31,499 nt of DNA from CAINDZ01 sp041908585 (GCA_041908585.1 JAYRFB010000023.1:1-31499), one strand, 5' to 3'. Shown: positions 1-7,983, counted from the stretch's first letter. The notes: generated from the letters alone by a model not told the origin. Numbers and translations: made by a program.

Positions 1-1188
1 GCGCAGCTGGTCGACACCGCCGGCGCCGACGTGGTCGGCCGCATCGAGCAGACGCGGCCCAAGCCCGAGCCGGCCACGTTCCTGGGCTCGGGCAAGCTGG
101 GCGAGCTGAAGGAGATGATCGCCGAGCGCGAGGCCACGCTGGTCGTGTTCGACAACGACCTTTCGCCGGCGCAGGGCCGGAACCTGGAGAAGGAACTCGA
201 CGTCAACGTCCTGGACCGCACCGAGCTGATCCTCGACATCTTCGCCAAGCATGCGAGCACGCGGCAGTCGCGCCTGCAGGTCGAGCTGGCGCAGCTCCAG
301 TACCTGCTGCCGCGCCTGACGCGGCTGTGGTCGCACCTCGAGCGGCAGGCCGGCGGCATCGGCACGCGGGGCCCCGGCGAGACGCAGCTGGAGACCGACC
401 GCCGGCTGCTGGGCCGGCGCGTGGCGCAGCTCAAGCAGGAACTGAAGGAGATCGAGTCGACGCGCCGCACGCAGACCGCCGCGCGCGAGGACGTCTTCAA
501 GGCGGCGCTGGTCGGCTACACGAACGCCGGCAAGTCGACACTGATGAACCAGATCACCCAGGCCGGCGTCTACGTGAAGGACCAGCTCTTCGCCACGCTG
601 GACGCCACCACCCGGCGCGTGGACGTGGACGAGCGGCGGCGGTTCCTGCTGACCGACACGGTCGGCTTCATCCGCAAGCTGCCGCACCACCTGGTCGAGA
701 GCTTCAAGGCCACGCTGCAGGAGGTGCGCGAGGCGGACCTGCTGGTCCACGTCGTGGACGCCTCCAGCGAGGATCCCGAGCACCAGATCGAGTCGGTGGA
801 GAAGGTGCTGCGCGAGCTGACCCCGAAGGGCGCCGACCCGCTGGCCACCCCGGCGCTGATGGTCTTCAACAAGATCGACCTGGTCGATGCCGACCTGCTG
901 GCCAACCAGTTCCGCCGCCACTACCCCGAGGCGCTGTTCGTCAGCGGGCTGGACCCCGCGGGTGGGCTCGCGGTGCGCGACGCGATCCTGGCGCGACGGC
1001 TGGGGGGCGAGGTCATCCGGACCGTGCGGCTGCCGATCTCGCAGCTCGGCGCGCTCAGCCGGTTCCACCGGACGCAGTCGGTGCTCGACCAGGTCTTCGA
1101 GGGCGACATGTGCCGCGCCACGCTCCGGCTGTCCGAGGTCGAGCTCAACCGCCTGGTCGCGCGCGAGGGCGCCGTGCTGGTGGACTGA
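1..1188 (+). CDS. hflX: GTPase HflX (5' end outside window)
   Basis: Ribosome-associated GTPase of the Obg-HflX superfamily, known to split stalled or stressed 70S ribosomes in the cytoplasm. The frame is open from base 1, so the N-terminus lies upstream; 395 residues are visible. The N-terminal HflX domain is recognised by the GSGKL segment and the GTRGPGETQLE motif before the G domain. The G domain has the P-loop GYTNAGKST, the G3 motif DTVGFI followed by the family-typical RKLPHHLVESFKATL, and the G4 motif NKID. The usual C-terminal subdomain follows and the gene ends at TGA 1186-1188. All GTPase motifs are intact. It is separated from the pilin genes by a 195-base gap with its own promoter, so co-regulation is not implied. 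Confidence 0.97.
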   Translation, partial: AQLVDTAGADVVGRIEQTRPKPEPATFLGSGKLGELKEMIAEREATLVVFDNDLSPAQGRNLEKELDVNVLDRTELILDIFAKHASTRQSRLQVELAQLQYLLPRLTRLWSHLERQAGGIGTRGPGETQLETDRRLLGRRVAQLKQELKEIESTRRTQTAAREDVFKAALVGYTNAGKSTLMNQITQAGVYVKDQLFATLDATTRRVDVDERRRFLLTDTVGFIRKLPHHLVESFKATLQEVREADLLVHVVDASSEDPEHQIESVEKVLRELTPKGADPLATPALMVFNKIDLVDADLLANQFRRHYPEALFVSGLDPAGGLAVRDAILARRLGGEVIRTVRLPISQLGALSRFHRTQSVLDQVFEGDMCRATLRLSEVELNRLVAREGAVLVD

Positions 1189-1248
1189 CGATCACAGTGG
1201 GCTAAAGATCACCCTAGATTTCCAGAATATGCCCGCCGCCCCGACCCG

Positions 1249-1264
1249 GGGCATACCCCTTGCA
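1249..1264 (+). promoter_or_regulatory. Sigma-54 (RpoN) promoter of the minor pilin operon
   Basis: GGGCATACCCCTTGCA fits the -24/-12 consensus TGGCACGNNNNTTGCW at 9 of the 12 defined positions. The invariant GG (1250-1251) and GC (1262-1263) are exactly 10 bases apart. Transcription would start near 1275, leaving a leader of about 110 bases before the first pilin. Sigma-54 control with an NtrC-type activator (PilR) is established for pilin genes in several Proteobacteria; the activator gene is not in this window. The 60 bases upstream, after the hflX stop, are less GC-rich and contain GATCAC twice (1190-1195 and 1207-1212), a possible but unproven enhancer site. Confidence 0.75.
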
Positions 1265-1337
1265 GAAAATCGCTGAGGTTCCGGCAGATCCGGCCGATAC
1301 CGGTCCGAGGGGACCAGCCGCCACCGTCCAGTCGGGG

Positions 1338-1366
1338 GCGGGCATCGGCATCGGCGGCGATCCCGC
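1338..1366 (+). promoter_or_regulatory. Stem-loop in the 5' leader of the pilin operon
   Basis: GCGGG-c-ATCG pairs with CGAT-CCCGC: nine base pairs with one bulged C and a ten-base loop. It ends just before the Shine-Dalgarno stretch GGGAAGGG (1369-1376) of the first pilin gene. A second small hairpin, GGTCC-GAGG-GGACC, lies upstream near 1303-1316. The placement could allow control of translation initiation. I could not match it to a known riboswitch; the conserved GEMM (c-di-GMP-I) core is absent. Confidence 0.4.
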
Positions 1367-1383
1367 AAGGGAAGGGCGTAACC

Positions 1384-1800
1384 ATGAAACGCGCAACGCG
1401 ACAAGGCTTTACGCTGGTCGAGATGATGCTCGTCATCTCGCTGGTGGGCGTGATCGCGGCCATGGCCGCGCCGCCCATGTTCCGCTACGTGGCCTCCAAC
1501 CGGCTGGCCACGCAGGCGGATCGCATGGTGGCGGACCTGCAGTATGCACGGTCCCTGTCGGTCGCAAATTCCCAGATCCTGCGCTTCTCGGCGACCGAGG
1601 CGGGCTACCAGCTGACCAATCCGGTCACCGGCATCGTGCTGCGCGAATACGACTTCTGCTCCGGGCTGGGGCTCGACGCGGCGCAGACGGCCGACTTCTT
1701 CCCGTGGGGCATGGCCGACCAGGTGACATTCACGATGTCGAACCCCGCCGGCACCAAGCAGATCGCGCTGCTGCCCACGGGTCTGGTGGAGGTGCACTAG
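1384..1800 (+). CDS. Type IV pilus minor prepilin, FimT/GspH-like
   Basis: 138-residue prepilin. After a seven-residue basic leader, the prepilin peptidase site is G8/F9 in QGFTLVEMM, with Glu at mature position 5 (E13). A hydrophobic N-terminal helix follows (MMLVISLVGVIAAMAAPP). The segment after the helix, with ADLQYARSLSVANSQ, is typical of the GspH/FimT group. It is the first gene after the sigma-54 promoter and has the ribosome site GGGAAGGG about seven bases before ATG. Minor pilins of this kind form the priming complex at the pilus tip with the products of the next genes. A type II secretion pseudopilin is possible from sequence alone, but the PilV/W/X/Y1 order favours a pilus. Confidence 0.9.
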   Translation: MKRATRQGFTLVEMMLVISLVGVIAAMAAPPMFRYVASNRLATQADRMVADLQYARSLSVANSQILRFSATEAGYQLTNPVTGIVLREYDFCSGLGLDAAQTADFFPWGMADQVTFTMSNPAGTKQIALLPTGLVEVH

Positions 1801-1803
1801 GAC

Positions 1804-2205
1804 ATGTGGCGCAAGCTGACACAGTGGGCTTACGGCCGGCGCCGCCCGCGCGCCATCAATCCCGGGCGCGAGGGCTTCACGCTGGTCGAGATCATGATGG
1901 TGCTCGTGATCCTGTCGGTGGGCGTGCTGCCCATCGCGATCATCCAGCACCGCGCGCGCGGCGAGGTCAACGAGGCCGACCGGCACACGCAGGCCATCGC
2001 CGTGGCGCAGATGCAGCTGGAGCGCCTCAAGAGCCAGGGCTTCGGCAACATCGCCAACGAGAACGGCGCCGTCGGCGCCATCAACTGGGCGGCGCAGGTG
2101 AACAACGTGGCCTTCGGGCTGGACCGCGTCACCGTCGTCGCGACATGGCAGAACAAGAGCGCCGTCGAGACGCTGACCGTCTCGAGCCTGGTGTCGATGC
2201 GATGA
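1804..2205 (+). CDS. Type IV pilus minor prepilin, PilV-like
   Basis: 133-residue prepilin with a longer basic leader than its neighbours (24 residues) and cleavage at G24/F25 in EGFTLVEIMM, with the conserved Glu at E29. The hydrophobic segment VLVILSVGVLPIAI and the downstream ADRHTQAIAVAQMQLERLKSQ resemble PilV/GspI proteins. It starts three bases after the previous stop, with GGAGGT upstream inside the preceding gene, and its stop overlaps a possible ATG of the next gene. Its likely role is as a subunit of the tip priming complex. The PilV call rests on position and the N-terminal pattern; the rest is poorly conserved in this family. Confidence 0.85.
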   Translation: MWRKLTQWAYGRRRPRAINPGREGFTLVEIMMVLVILSVGVLPIAIIQHRARGEVNEADRHTQAIAVAQMQLERLKSQGFGNIANENGAVGAINWAAQVNNVAFGLDRVTVVATWQNKSAVETLTVSSLVSMR

Positions 2206-2225
2206 ACGCGCGGTGGAGGGTTCGC

Positions 2226-2816
2226 ATGGACATGGTGAATGACAACGCAAGGCGCCGGAGCCGCGCGGGCATGACCGTGGTCGAGCTGATGGTGGCGTTG
2301 GTCATCTTCGGCATCATCATCGGCGTCGTGTTCGGGTTCCTGACCGAGTCGCGCCAGAGCTACGCCAGCACGCGCCAGAAGGCCCAATACCAGCAGGGGC
2401 TGCGCGCGGTGATGTCGCTGGTCACGCGCGAGATCCGCTCGGCCGGCTGCGACCCAAACAGCGTGGGGTTCGAGAGCTTCGCGGCGGCGGACCTGCGCAC
2501 GTTCCGCTGCCAGATGGACCTCAACGGCGACACGGACACCGCCGACACGAACCCCGACGAGGACGTGACCTACGCGTTCAATCCCGGCACCGGCGACCTG
2601 ACGCGCACGGCCGGGGGGGCGAACGCCGTGATCCTGCGGGGCCTGACCAACCTGCAGTTCAACTACTACGACGCGGACGGGAACCTGCTCAACGCGCTGC
2701 CCCTGAGCGCCACCGACCGGGCCGGGATCCGGTCGGTGGACCTGGTCATGACCGGCGAGACCGATCGCCACGAGCCCGTCACCTACACCACGCGCATCGC
2801 CGTGCGCAACCAGTAA
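2226..2816 (+). CDS. Type IV pilus minor prepilin, PilW-like
   Basis: 196-residue prepilin. I chose ATG 2226 because GGAGGG lies five bases upstream (2215-2220); an in-frame ATG at 2202 overlaps the preceding stop (ATGA) but has only a weak ribosome site. With this start, cleavage falls at G15/M16 in AGMTVVELMVAL, with Glu at E20. The long body, with RAVMSLVTREIRSAGCDPN and a later LQFNYYDADGNLL, is characteristic of PilW/GspJ-type minor pilins. A DLNGDTDTADTNPDED stretch is acidic and could bind calcium, which is inference. It lies between the PilV-like and PilX-like genes, the usual order in pilV-W-X-Y1 clusters. Confidence 0.88.
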   Translation: MDMVNDNARRRSRAGMTVVELMVALVIFGIIIGVVFGFLTESRQSYASTRQKAQYQQGLRAVMSLVTREIRSAGCDPNSVGFESFAAADLRTFRCQMDLNGDTDTADTNPDEDVTYAFNPGTGDLTRTAGGANAVILRGLTNLQFNYYDADGNLLNALPLSATDRAGIRSVDLVMTGETDRHEPVTYTTRIAVRNQ

Positions 2817-2826
2817 GGCAGGGGAC

Positions 2827-3288
2827 ATGAGCAACCGGATCCGCATCCAGGACGGCGTCGATCGCGAGGGCTTCGCGATGGTGACGGCACTGCTCGTGGT
2901 CCTGGTGCTGAGCGTGCTGGCCGTGGGCGCCGCCTGGCTGGCCACGTCGGAGAAGAAGACCACGCAGGCCGAGGCCGTCCATATGCGCTCGGTGTTCTCG
3001 GCGGATGCCGGCGGCGAGGCGGCGATCAACTTCGTGCGCACCTCGAACCAGCCGCCGCAGATCCTCGATTTCACGACGATGGCGGTCCGTTCGCAGCCGA
3101 CCACCAGCGTCGAGGGCTCCCAGGCGTTCGCCTACGACGTGAACTTCACCCGGCGCGCGCCCAAGCCGGGCTGGGGACCCGAGTACCAGGACTTCGACTA
3201 CCGCATCGCCTCGCTGGGCCAGGCCAGTCGCACGGGCCAGAGCGGGGTGGACGTGGTCGTCAGCCGATTGTTCAAGGTTGGCTACTGA
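2827..3288 (+). CDS. Type IV pilus minor pilin, PilX-like
   Basis: 153 residues. The N-terminus carries a prepilin-type site EGFAMVTALLVV (G15/F16), but mature position 5 is Thr instead of Glu, as is common in the PilX_N group. The hydrophobic helix is followed by SEKKTTQAEAVHMRSVFSAD and AGGEAAINFVR, which resembles the conserved segment after the PilX helix in which residues next to an A-x-AG motif precede a helix. The ribosome site AGGGG is close to ATG. PilX-like proteins join PilV, PilW and PilY1 in the tip complex. The next gene is PilY1-like, which supports the call. Confidence 0.82.
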   Translation: MSNRIRIQDGVDREGFAMVTALLVVLVLSVLAVGAAWLATSEKKTTQAEAVHMRSVFSADAGGEAAINFVRTSNQPPQILDFTTMAVRSQPTTSVEGSQAFAYDVNFTRRAPKPGWGPEYQDFDYRIASLGQASRTGQSGVDVVVSRLFKVGY

Positions 3289-3343
3289 GAGGGTTTCAGG
3301 GGGTAGAGGCAGCATGACCGGCACGCCGGCGAAAGAGGCGATC

Positions 3344-6094
3344 ATGAAGAACCAGAACCGCATCCCGAACCCGGCCCGGCCGGCCCGGCTGCTGCTGGCG
3401 GTGACGCTGCTGCTGCTGCCGGCCACCGGTGCGTTCGCCCAGACCTGCGAGATCCCGCTGTTCGTGAAGCAGGGTCTCAACGGCGGCAACGTGATGATCC
3501 TGGCCGACAATTCCGGCTCGATGAACGAGCCGATCTACCACGAGGACTACGATCCCTCCGTGGCGTACACGGGCAACTTCTCGCGGACGACGATGTACTA
3601 CATCACCCGCACGAAGCTGTATTCGCCGCGCAGCTTCAAGTCGACCTGGCCCTCGACGCCGACGGCGTCGCTGGTCTACTCCGACAACGAGGACGGCCGC
3701 TACATCGGCAACTACCTCAACTGGATCTTCTTCCACGCCACCGCGGCGCAGCGCGCCGCGCTGCCGCAGCAGACGCGGATCCAGCTCCTGAAGACCGTGC
3801 TCACGGACCTGCTCTACCGCTCGGACCGGCTGGACTTCGGCCTGACTGTGTTCAACTACGACGACGGCGGCGACATCATCGCCAACTGCGGCTCGGACCG
3901 CACGACGCTAACCTCCCAGGTCGCGAACATCCGTGCCAACGCCTGGACGCCCCTGGGCGAGGCCACGGAGACGGTCCTGGACTACTTCGCCGACGACGGC
4001 GAGGACGCGCCGATCTCCGTGGCCTGCCAGTACAACTTCCTGATCGTCGTGACCGACGGCATGCCGACCATGGACCTGGATGTCAGCGCCTACCTGCAGG
4101 ATGCCGACGGCGACGGGCTGGATCCGGGCGATTGCAATACTCTGGGCACGGGCTACCCGCTCAGCAACGATTGCTCGCACTACTTCGACGACGTCGTCTG
4201 GTACATGCAGAACCGCGACCTGCGCTCCGACCTGGAGGGCGACCAGAACGTCTCGACGTACGTGGTCGGCTTCTCGGTGGACCACGAGCTGCTGGAGGGA
4301 GCGGCCCGCAAGGGCAACGGCATCTACTACCAGGCCTCCAACGCCACCGAGCTGCGGAACTCGCTCGAGTACGCCATCCAGGACATCCTGCGGCGCATCT
4401 CGGCCGGCTCTGCCGTGGCCGTCGTGTCGACCGAGCAGGGCACCGACGACCGTCTGTACCGCGGCAAGTTCATGCCGGTGGACTGGGAAGGCTTCATGGA
4501 GTGCTACCGCCTGCCGTACCACGACGGCGATAGCGCCATCTGGGAAGCCGGCGAACTGCTGCGCCGACGGACGCCCGATACGCGCGAGATCTTCACGGCG
4601 ATCGGCGACCATACCTTCGACTTCACCGTGGACAACGCCACGAACCTGCGCACGGCGCTGGGCGCGGACAGCGACGTGGCCGCCGGCGAACTGATCGCCT
4701 GGGGCCGCGGCGAGAACGTTGCCGGCCTGCGCGACCGGCGCGGCTGGGTGCTGGGTCCCATCGTGCACTCGACGCCGGTGGTCGTGGGCCCGCCCTCGAA
4801 CTACCTGGTCGAGGAGAGCTACCAGGATTTCTACAACGCCAACGAGAACCGTCGCAAGATGGTCTACGTGGGCGCCAATGACGGCATGCTCCACGCCTTC
4901 GATGCCAACACCGGCGAGGAGCGCTGGGCATTCGTTCCCGAGTTTGCGCTGCCCTCGTTCGAGGTGATGGCCGACTCCTTCTACTGCCACAAGTACTCGG
5001 TGGACCAGACCGTGACCGTGCGCGACATGATGATCGGCGGCTCCTGGAAGACGGTGCTGGCCAGCGGCGGCCGCCAGGGCGGCGCGGCCATCTTCGCCAT
5101 GGACGTCACCGATCCCGACAGCCCGCGCCTGCTGTGGCAGAACACGCTGCCGACGAACATGACGTTCACCTCCGAGGTGGAACTGGTCACCATCGGCGAC
5201 GAGGCGATGGCCCTGGTCGGCAGCGGCCTGGACCATGTGCGCATGGAGTCGTGGGTGCACGGCTACCGCGTGTCCGACGGCTCACTCCTTGGCTCGCAGC
5301 TGTTGAGCTCCGGCAGCGGCGCCGCCGCCGGCCGCAACAAGACCACGCGGCCGGTCTCCCTCGATTACGATCTGGACGACAACGCGGACTACCTGTATGC
5401 CGCCGACCTGCTGGGTTCGGTCTACCGCTTCGACACGAGGGGCAACGCTGATCCCGACAGCTGGGTGATGTCGCAGCTGTACCGCGGCAGCGCCCCGATC
5501 ACGGCCAATCCGGCCGTGGCGTACGGGCCGAACGACAACGTCTACGTGTACTTCGGGACCGGCGCCTATCTCGAGGATAACGACATGACGACCACCGACG
5601 CGCAGACCTTCATCTGCGTGATCGACCGGCGGGACGGCTCGACGTGCGACCTGGGCGACCTGCGCAACCAGAGCGACTCGGTCACCGAGGTCGGCAGCGG
5701 GGACGGCTGGTACGTGGACCTGGAGCAGCTGGTGGGAGAGCGCGTGACCCAGCCGGCGGTGGTCGTGGCCGAGACGGTGATCTTCACCTCGTTCGCGCCC
5801 GACACGGACGCCTGCGTGGCCGGCGGCACGTCGTTCCTCTACCAGATGCGGTACGACAACGGCGACAAGACCGACGAGCAGGACGACCTGGGTGACCGCG
5901 TCACCGAGCTGGGCGACGGCATCGCCTCGTACCCGGTGGTCGACCTGTCGAGCGGCACCGTCGTGGTGCAGTCCAGCGATGCTAGCATCTCGGTCACGCC
6001 GATCGCGGCGCAGTTCCAGCGGATGAACGTGCGCTCGTGGCAGGAGAACTTCGACCACGTGACGCAGCCGGCGGTCAGCGAGGGTATCCAGTAG
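3344..6094 (+). CDS. pilY1: PilY1-like pilus tip adhesin
   Basis: 916-residue exported protein. The start is ATG 3344, which gives a standard signal peptide (LLLAVTLLLLPATGAFAQ). The N-terminal half is a von Willebrand A-like domain with the MIDAS motif DNSGS (from D55). An EF-hand-like loop DADGDGLDPGD lies near residue 253. The C-terminal half is the PQQ-like beta-propeller of PilY1, with VYVGANDGMLHAFD (about 507-520), VHSTPVVVG, and the calcium-loop region DYDLDDNADYLYAADLLG (about 674-691). PilY1 proteins sit at the pilus tip and act in adhesion, pilus extension and retraction, and surface sensing. Length is within the normal range for the family. It lies directly after the minor pilins and is presumably carried on the same sigma-54 transcript. 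Confidence 0.93.
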   Translation: MKNQNRIPNPARPARLLLAVTLLLLPATGAFAQTCEIPLFVKQGLNGGNVMILADNSGSMNEPIYHEDYDPSVAYTGNFSRTTMYYITRTKLYSPRSFKSTWPSTPTASLVYSDNEDGRYIGNYLNWIFFHATAAQRAALPQQTRIQLLKTVLTDLLYRSDRLDFGLTVFNYDDGGDIIANCGSDRTTLTSQVANIRANAWTPLGEATETVLDYFADDGEDAPISVACQYNFLIVVTDGMPTMDLDVSAYLQDADGDGLDPGDCNTLGTGYPLSNDCSHYFDDVVWYMQNRDLRSDLEGDQNVSTYVVGFSVDHELLEGAARKGNGIYYQASNATELRNSLEYAIQDILRRISAGSAVAVVSTEQGTDDRLYRGKFMPVDWEGFMECYRLPYHDGDSAIWEAGELLRRRTPDTREIFTAIGDHTFDFTVDNATNLRTALGADSDVAAGELIAWGRGENVAGLRDRRGWVLGPIVHSTPVVVGPPSNYLVEESYQDFYNANENRRKMVYVGANDGMLHAFDANTGEERWAFVPEFALPSFEVMADSFYCHKYSVDQTVTVRDMMIGGSWKTVLASGGRQGGAAIFAMDVTDPDSPRLLWQNTLPTNMTFTSEVELVTIGDEAMALVGSGLDHVRMESWVHGYRVSDGSLLGSQLLSSGSGAAAGRNKTTRPVSLDYDLDDNADYLYAADLLGSVYRFDTRGNADPDSWVMSQLYRGSAPITANPAVAYGPNDNVYVYFGTGAYLEDNDMTTTDAQTFICVIDRRDGSTCDLGDLRNQSDSVTEVGSGDGWYVDLEQLVGERVTQPAVVVAETVIFTSFAPDTDACVAGGTSFLYQMRYDNGDKTDEQDDLGDRVTELGDGIASYPVVDLSSGTVVVQSSDASISVTPIAAQFQRMNVRSWQENFDHVTQPAVSEGIQ

Positions 6095-6138
6095 CAGCCG
6101 TCCGGCGACCGACGCCGGCCTTTACGGGAGGAACCGAC

Positions 6139-6603
6139 ATGAAACGCAGCATCCTGACGACGGCGGCGCTGGTCCTGCTGGCAGGCGCGCTGGTCATGAC
6201 CGACGCCGTGGCGGCGGGTCGCGGCAAGCGTGAAAAGCAGGGCCCGCGGCGCACGGAGATGCCTGAGGAATACATGCAGGCGCACCACTTCGACCGTGAC
6301 CCGTCGATGAGCTTCCACAGCGGCACGCTGCGGCGCGACGGGCTGGCCGGCTGGCGCGTTGGCGAGGTGGCGCTGCAGCTGACGGCGGACGCCACGGTGA
6401 TGGGCCCGGACGGACAGGAGTCATTCCTGCAGGAAGGACGCGAGGCCGTCGTGATGGGGCCGCGCTTCGGCAGCACCATGCTGGCCTGGAGCGTGCGCAT
6501 GCTGGGGTCGCAGCCGCTGGCCGCCGTGTCCGCGTCCAATGCGGGCCGGAAGCCGAGCGATTCCGATTCCGACGTGGGCGAACTGGTGAACGCGCCGAAC
6601 TAG
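6139..6603 (+). CDS. Small exported protein of unknown function
   Basis: 154 residues, not recognised. The start at ATG 6139 is supported by GGGAGG seven to eight bases upstream and gives a clear Sec signal peptide (MKRSILTTAALVLLAGALVM, cleavage around DAVAA/G). The mature protein begins very basic (GRGKREKQGPRR), has a central beta-rich-looking stretch (VGEVALQLTADATVMGP, AVVMGPRFGSTMLAWSVRML), and ends with an acidic serine-aspartate segment, SDSDSDVGELVNAPN. It begins 44 bases after the PilY1-like gene on the same strand with no obvious terminator between, so it is probably the last gene of the pilus tip operon. A role with the pilus is inference from position only. Confidence 0.8.
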   Translation: MKRSILTTAALVLLAGALVMTDAVAAGRGKREKQGPRRTEMPEEYMQAHHFDRDPSMSFHSGTLRRDGLAGWRVGEVALQLTADATVMGPDGQESFLQEGREAVVMGPRFGSTMLAWSVRMLGSQPLAAVSASNAGRKPSDSDSDVGELVNAPN

Positions 6604-6606
6604 GCC

Positions 6607-7983
6607 TCAGCGAGCCGGTGCAGCGGGAGGGGCGGCCGCCACGGCCGCCCTTGCCGTTTCCAGCGGAGCTGCCAGCCGCAACCGCACGATCTCGCTGTCG
6701 TCCGGCCTGCCGGCGTGCCGCCCGGCGCTGAACGGGTAGTTGTTGTCGATGGCCACGACGAGCGTCGAGTCGTCCACGACCAGCAGGCACTCGGGCGTCA
6801 CCTGCGGCAGCGAGAAGCGCTCGCCCAGGCCCACCGTGCCGCGCTGGCGCCGGGTCAGCCCGCGGTCGTCCGCGATCGCCAGCAGGTCGCAGACCAGCGA
6901 CTTGGCCAGGAAGCCGTCGGCCTCCACCTGCCCGGGCACCACGCGGTAGACGCGCTTGATCGCCGCCTGGCGGCCCTCGTCGGCGTCGCGCTCGAGTACG
7001 AGAAGGCCGCCGCTGCCGTCGCTCTCGAGCGAGGACAACGACACGCCCGGCGCCGACGCGCGGTAGAACCAGCCGCGCCCGGTGGCGCCCCGGCGCGCGG
7101 GCTCGAACTCCAGGATCACGCGCCGCGCCGGGTCCGGGTCGTCCAGCATCCCCTTCTCGATGGCGGCGTAGAGCAGGCGGCCGTCGGCCGAGCGGGCCAG
7201 CCCCTCGATGCCGCCGCTGCGCGGCAGGTTGGCCAGGTCGCGGCGCGAGGCGTCGTTGCGAAGGGCGCGGAAGTCGGGATGGTCCGGCGTGCGCAGGTAG
7301 GGCGAGCCGCGGGCGAACGAACGGAGGGCCGGCGGCACGGCCACGTAGGCCGGCTTGTCGAGCAGCGTGCCGTGCGCATCCACGTGCACGAGCGACGGGC
7401 CGAACTCGTCGGCCAGCCAGAAGGTGCCGTCGTCCATGGCGACCATGGCCTCGGGATCCAGGTCCGCGCCCGACAGCCGGCGGTCCCGGCGCAGCCGCTC
7501 GGCGCCCGCCAGCGGGAAGGGCAGCTGCCGGTCGGGATCGCGCAGCTCGACCGTGCCGGTGACGGTCACCGCGCCCGCAGCCCAGTCCGGCCGCAGGCGG
7601 TACCAGCGCAGCGGGAAGTCCGCGCTGTTGGCCAGCGTGCCCAGCCCGTTGTCCTGCAGCGCCAGCAGCTCGTCACCCACCGCCAGGAGCGAGCTGAATC
7701 CCTGCACCGGCACCTCGGCCAGCGGCAGCACGCGGCCGTTGACCGTGGTGTCCAGCGCGGCGCCGACCGGGCCCTCGCCGGCGAACGTATCGGCAGGCAG
7801 CACCACGCGCCCGTCCAGTCGCGCCAGGGGCGTACCGGCAGCCGGGGCGGGGTCCTTCGAGCAGCCGGCGGTCGAGAGGGCGCCCAGAATCAGGACGAAC
7901 GGCAGGACGACCTGCGAGACGACCGGCGGGACGACCGGCAAGACGGCGCGCAGGGCGGCACGACGGGCTGAGTGGCGCGGCAT
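6607..7983 (-). CDS. Esterase-like activity of phytase family lipoprotein
   Basis: 458 residues. ATG at 7983 is preferred over upstream in-frame codons because GGGAG lies six bases before it and it gives a lipoprotein signal: a basic start, a hydrophobic core and ALSTAGC with the lipid-modified Cys at 41 (Thr at -3 is unusual). The body resembles the phytase-like esterase domain (PF13449): DGTFWLADEFGPSLVHVD, GIEGLARSADGRLLYAAIEKG and a late DDSTLVVAIDNNYPFS. Proteins of this family are secreted six-bladed-propeller-like proteins; substrate is generally unknown, so phosphatase activity should not be assumed. The gene is convergent with the exported unknown, only three bases separating the two stops. 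Confidence 0.85.
   Translation of the reverse strand: MPRHSARRAALRAVLPVVPPVVSQVVLPFVLILGALSTAGCSKDPAPAAGTPLARLDGRVVLPADTFAGEGPVGAALDTTVNGRVLPLAEVPVQGFSSLLAVGDELLALQDNGLGTLANSADFPLRWYRLRPDWAAGAVTVTGTVELRDPDRQLPFPLAGAERLRRDRRLSGADLDPEAMVAMDDGTFWLADEFGPSLVHVDAHGTLLDKPAYVAVPPALRSFARGSPYLRTPDHPDFRALRNDASRRDLANLPRSGGIEGLARSADGRLLYAAIEKGMLDDPDPARRVILEFEPARRGATGRGWFYRASAPGVSLSSLESDGSGGLLVLERDADEGRQAAIKRVYRVVPGQVEADGFLAKSLVCDLLAIADDRGLTRRQRGTVGLGERFSLPQVTPECLLVVDDSTLVVAIDNNYPFSAGRHAGRPDDSEIVRLRLAAPLETARAAVAAAPPAAPAR
6630..6650 (+). terminator. Possible terminator hairpin between convergent genes
   Basis: GGGCGGC pairs perfectly with GCCGCCC across a seven-base loop, followed by TTGCCGTTTC, which is modestly T-rich. 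It lies 27 bases past the stop of the exported protein, inside the 3' coding end of the convergent lipoprotein gene (encoding its Ala/Pro tail). It could end the pilus operon, but GC-rich arms arise easily in this sequence. Confidence 0.3.
7894..7953 (-). repeat. 12-bp imperfect tandem repeat in signal-peptide coding region
   Basis: Five tandem 12-base units related to GACGACCGGCGG (plus strand) run end to end. On the coding strand they give four-residue units AVLP-VVPP-VVSQ-VVLP plus part of the next, forming the hydrophobic core of the lipoprotein signal. Gain or loss of one unit would keep the frame and change core length by four residues. Confidence 0.75.

Noticed and set aside
1275..1383. 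c-di-GMP-I (GEMM) riboswitch upstream of the pilin genes
   Set aside because: The conserved GCAAA and GAAA tetraloop/receptor elements are absent.
1260..2201. Open frame extending the PilW-like gene upstream to about 1260
   Set aside because: Its translation is Gly/Ala/Arg/His-rich with no family similarity and overlaps two well-supported pilin genes in another frame; it is a by-product of high GC content.
2202..2225. ATG 2202 as start of the PilW-like gene
   Set aside because: It overlaps the preceding stop but has only a weak ribosome site, while ATG 2226 has GGAGGG five bases upstream. It remains a possible alternative.
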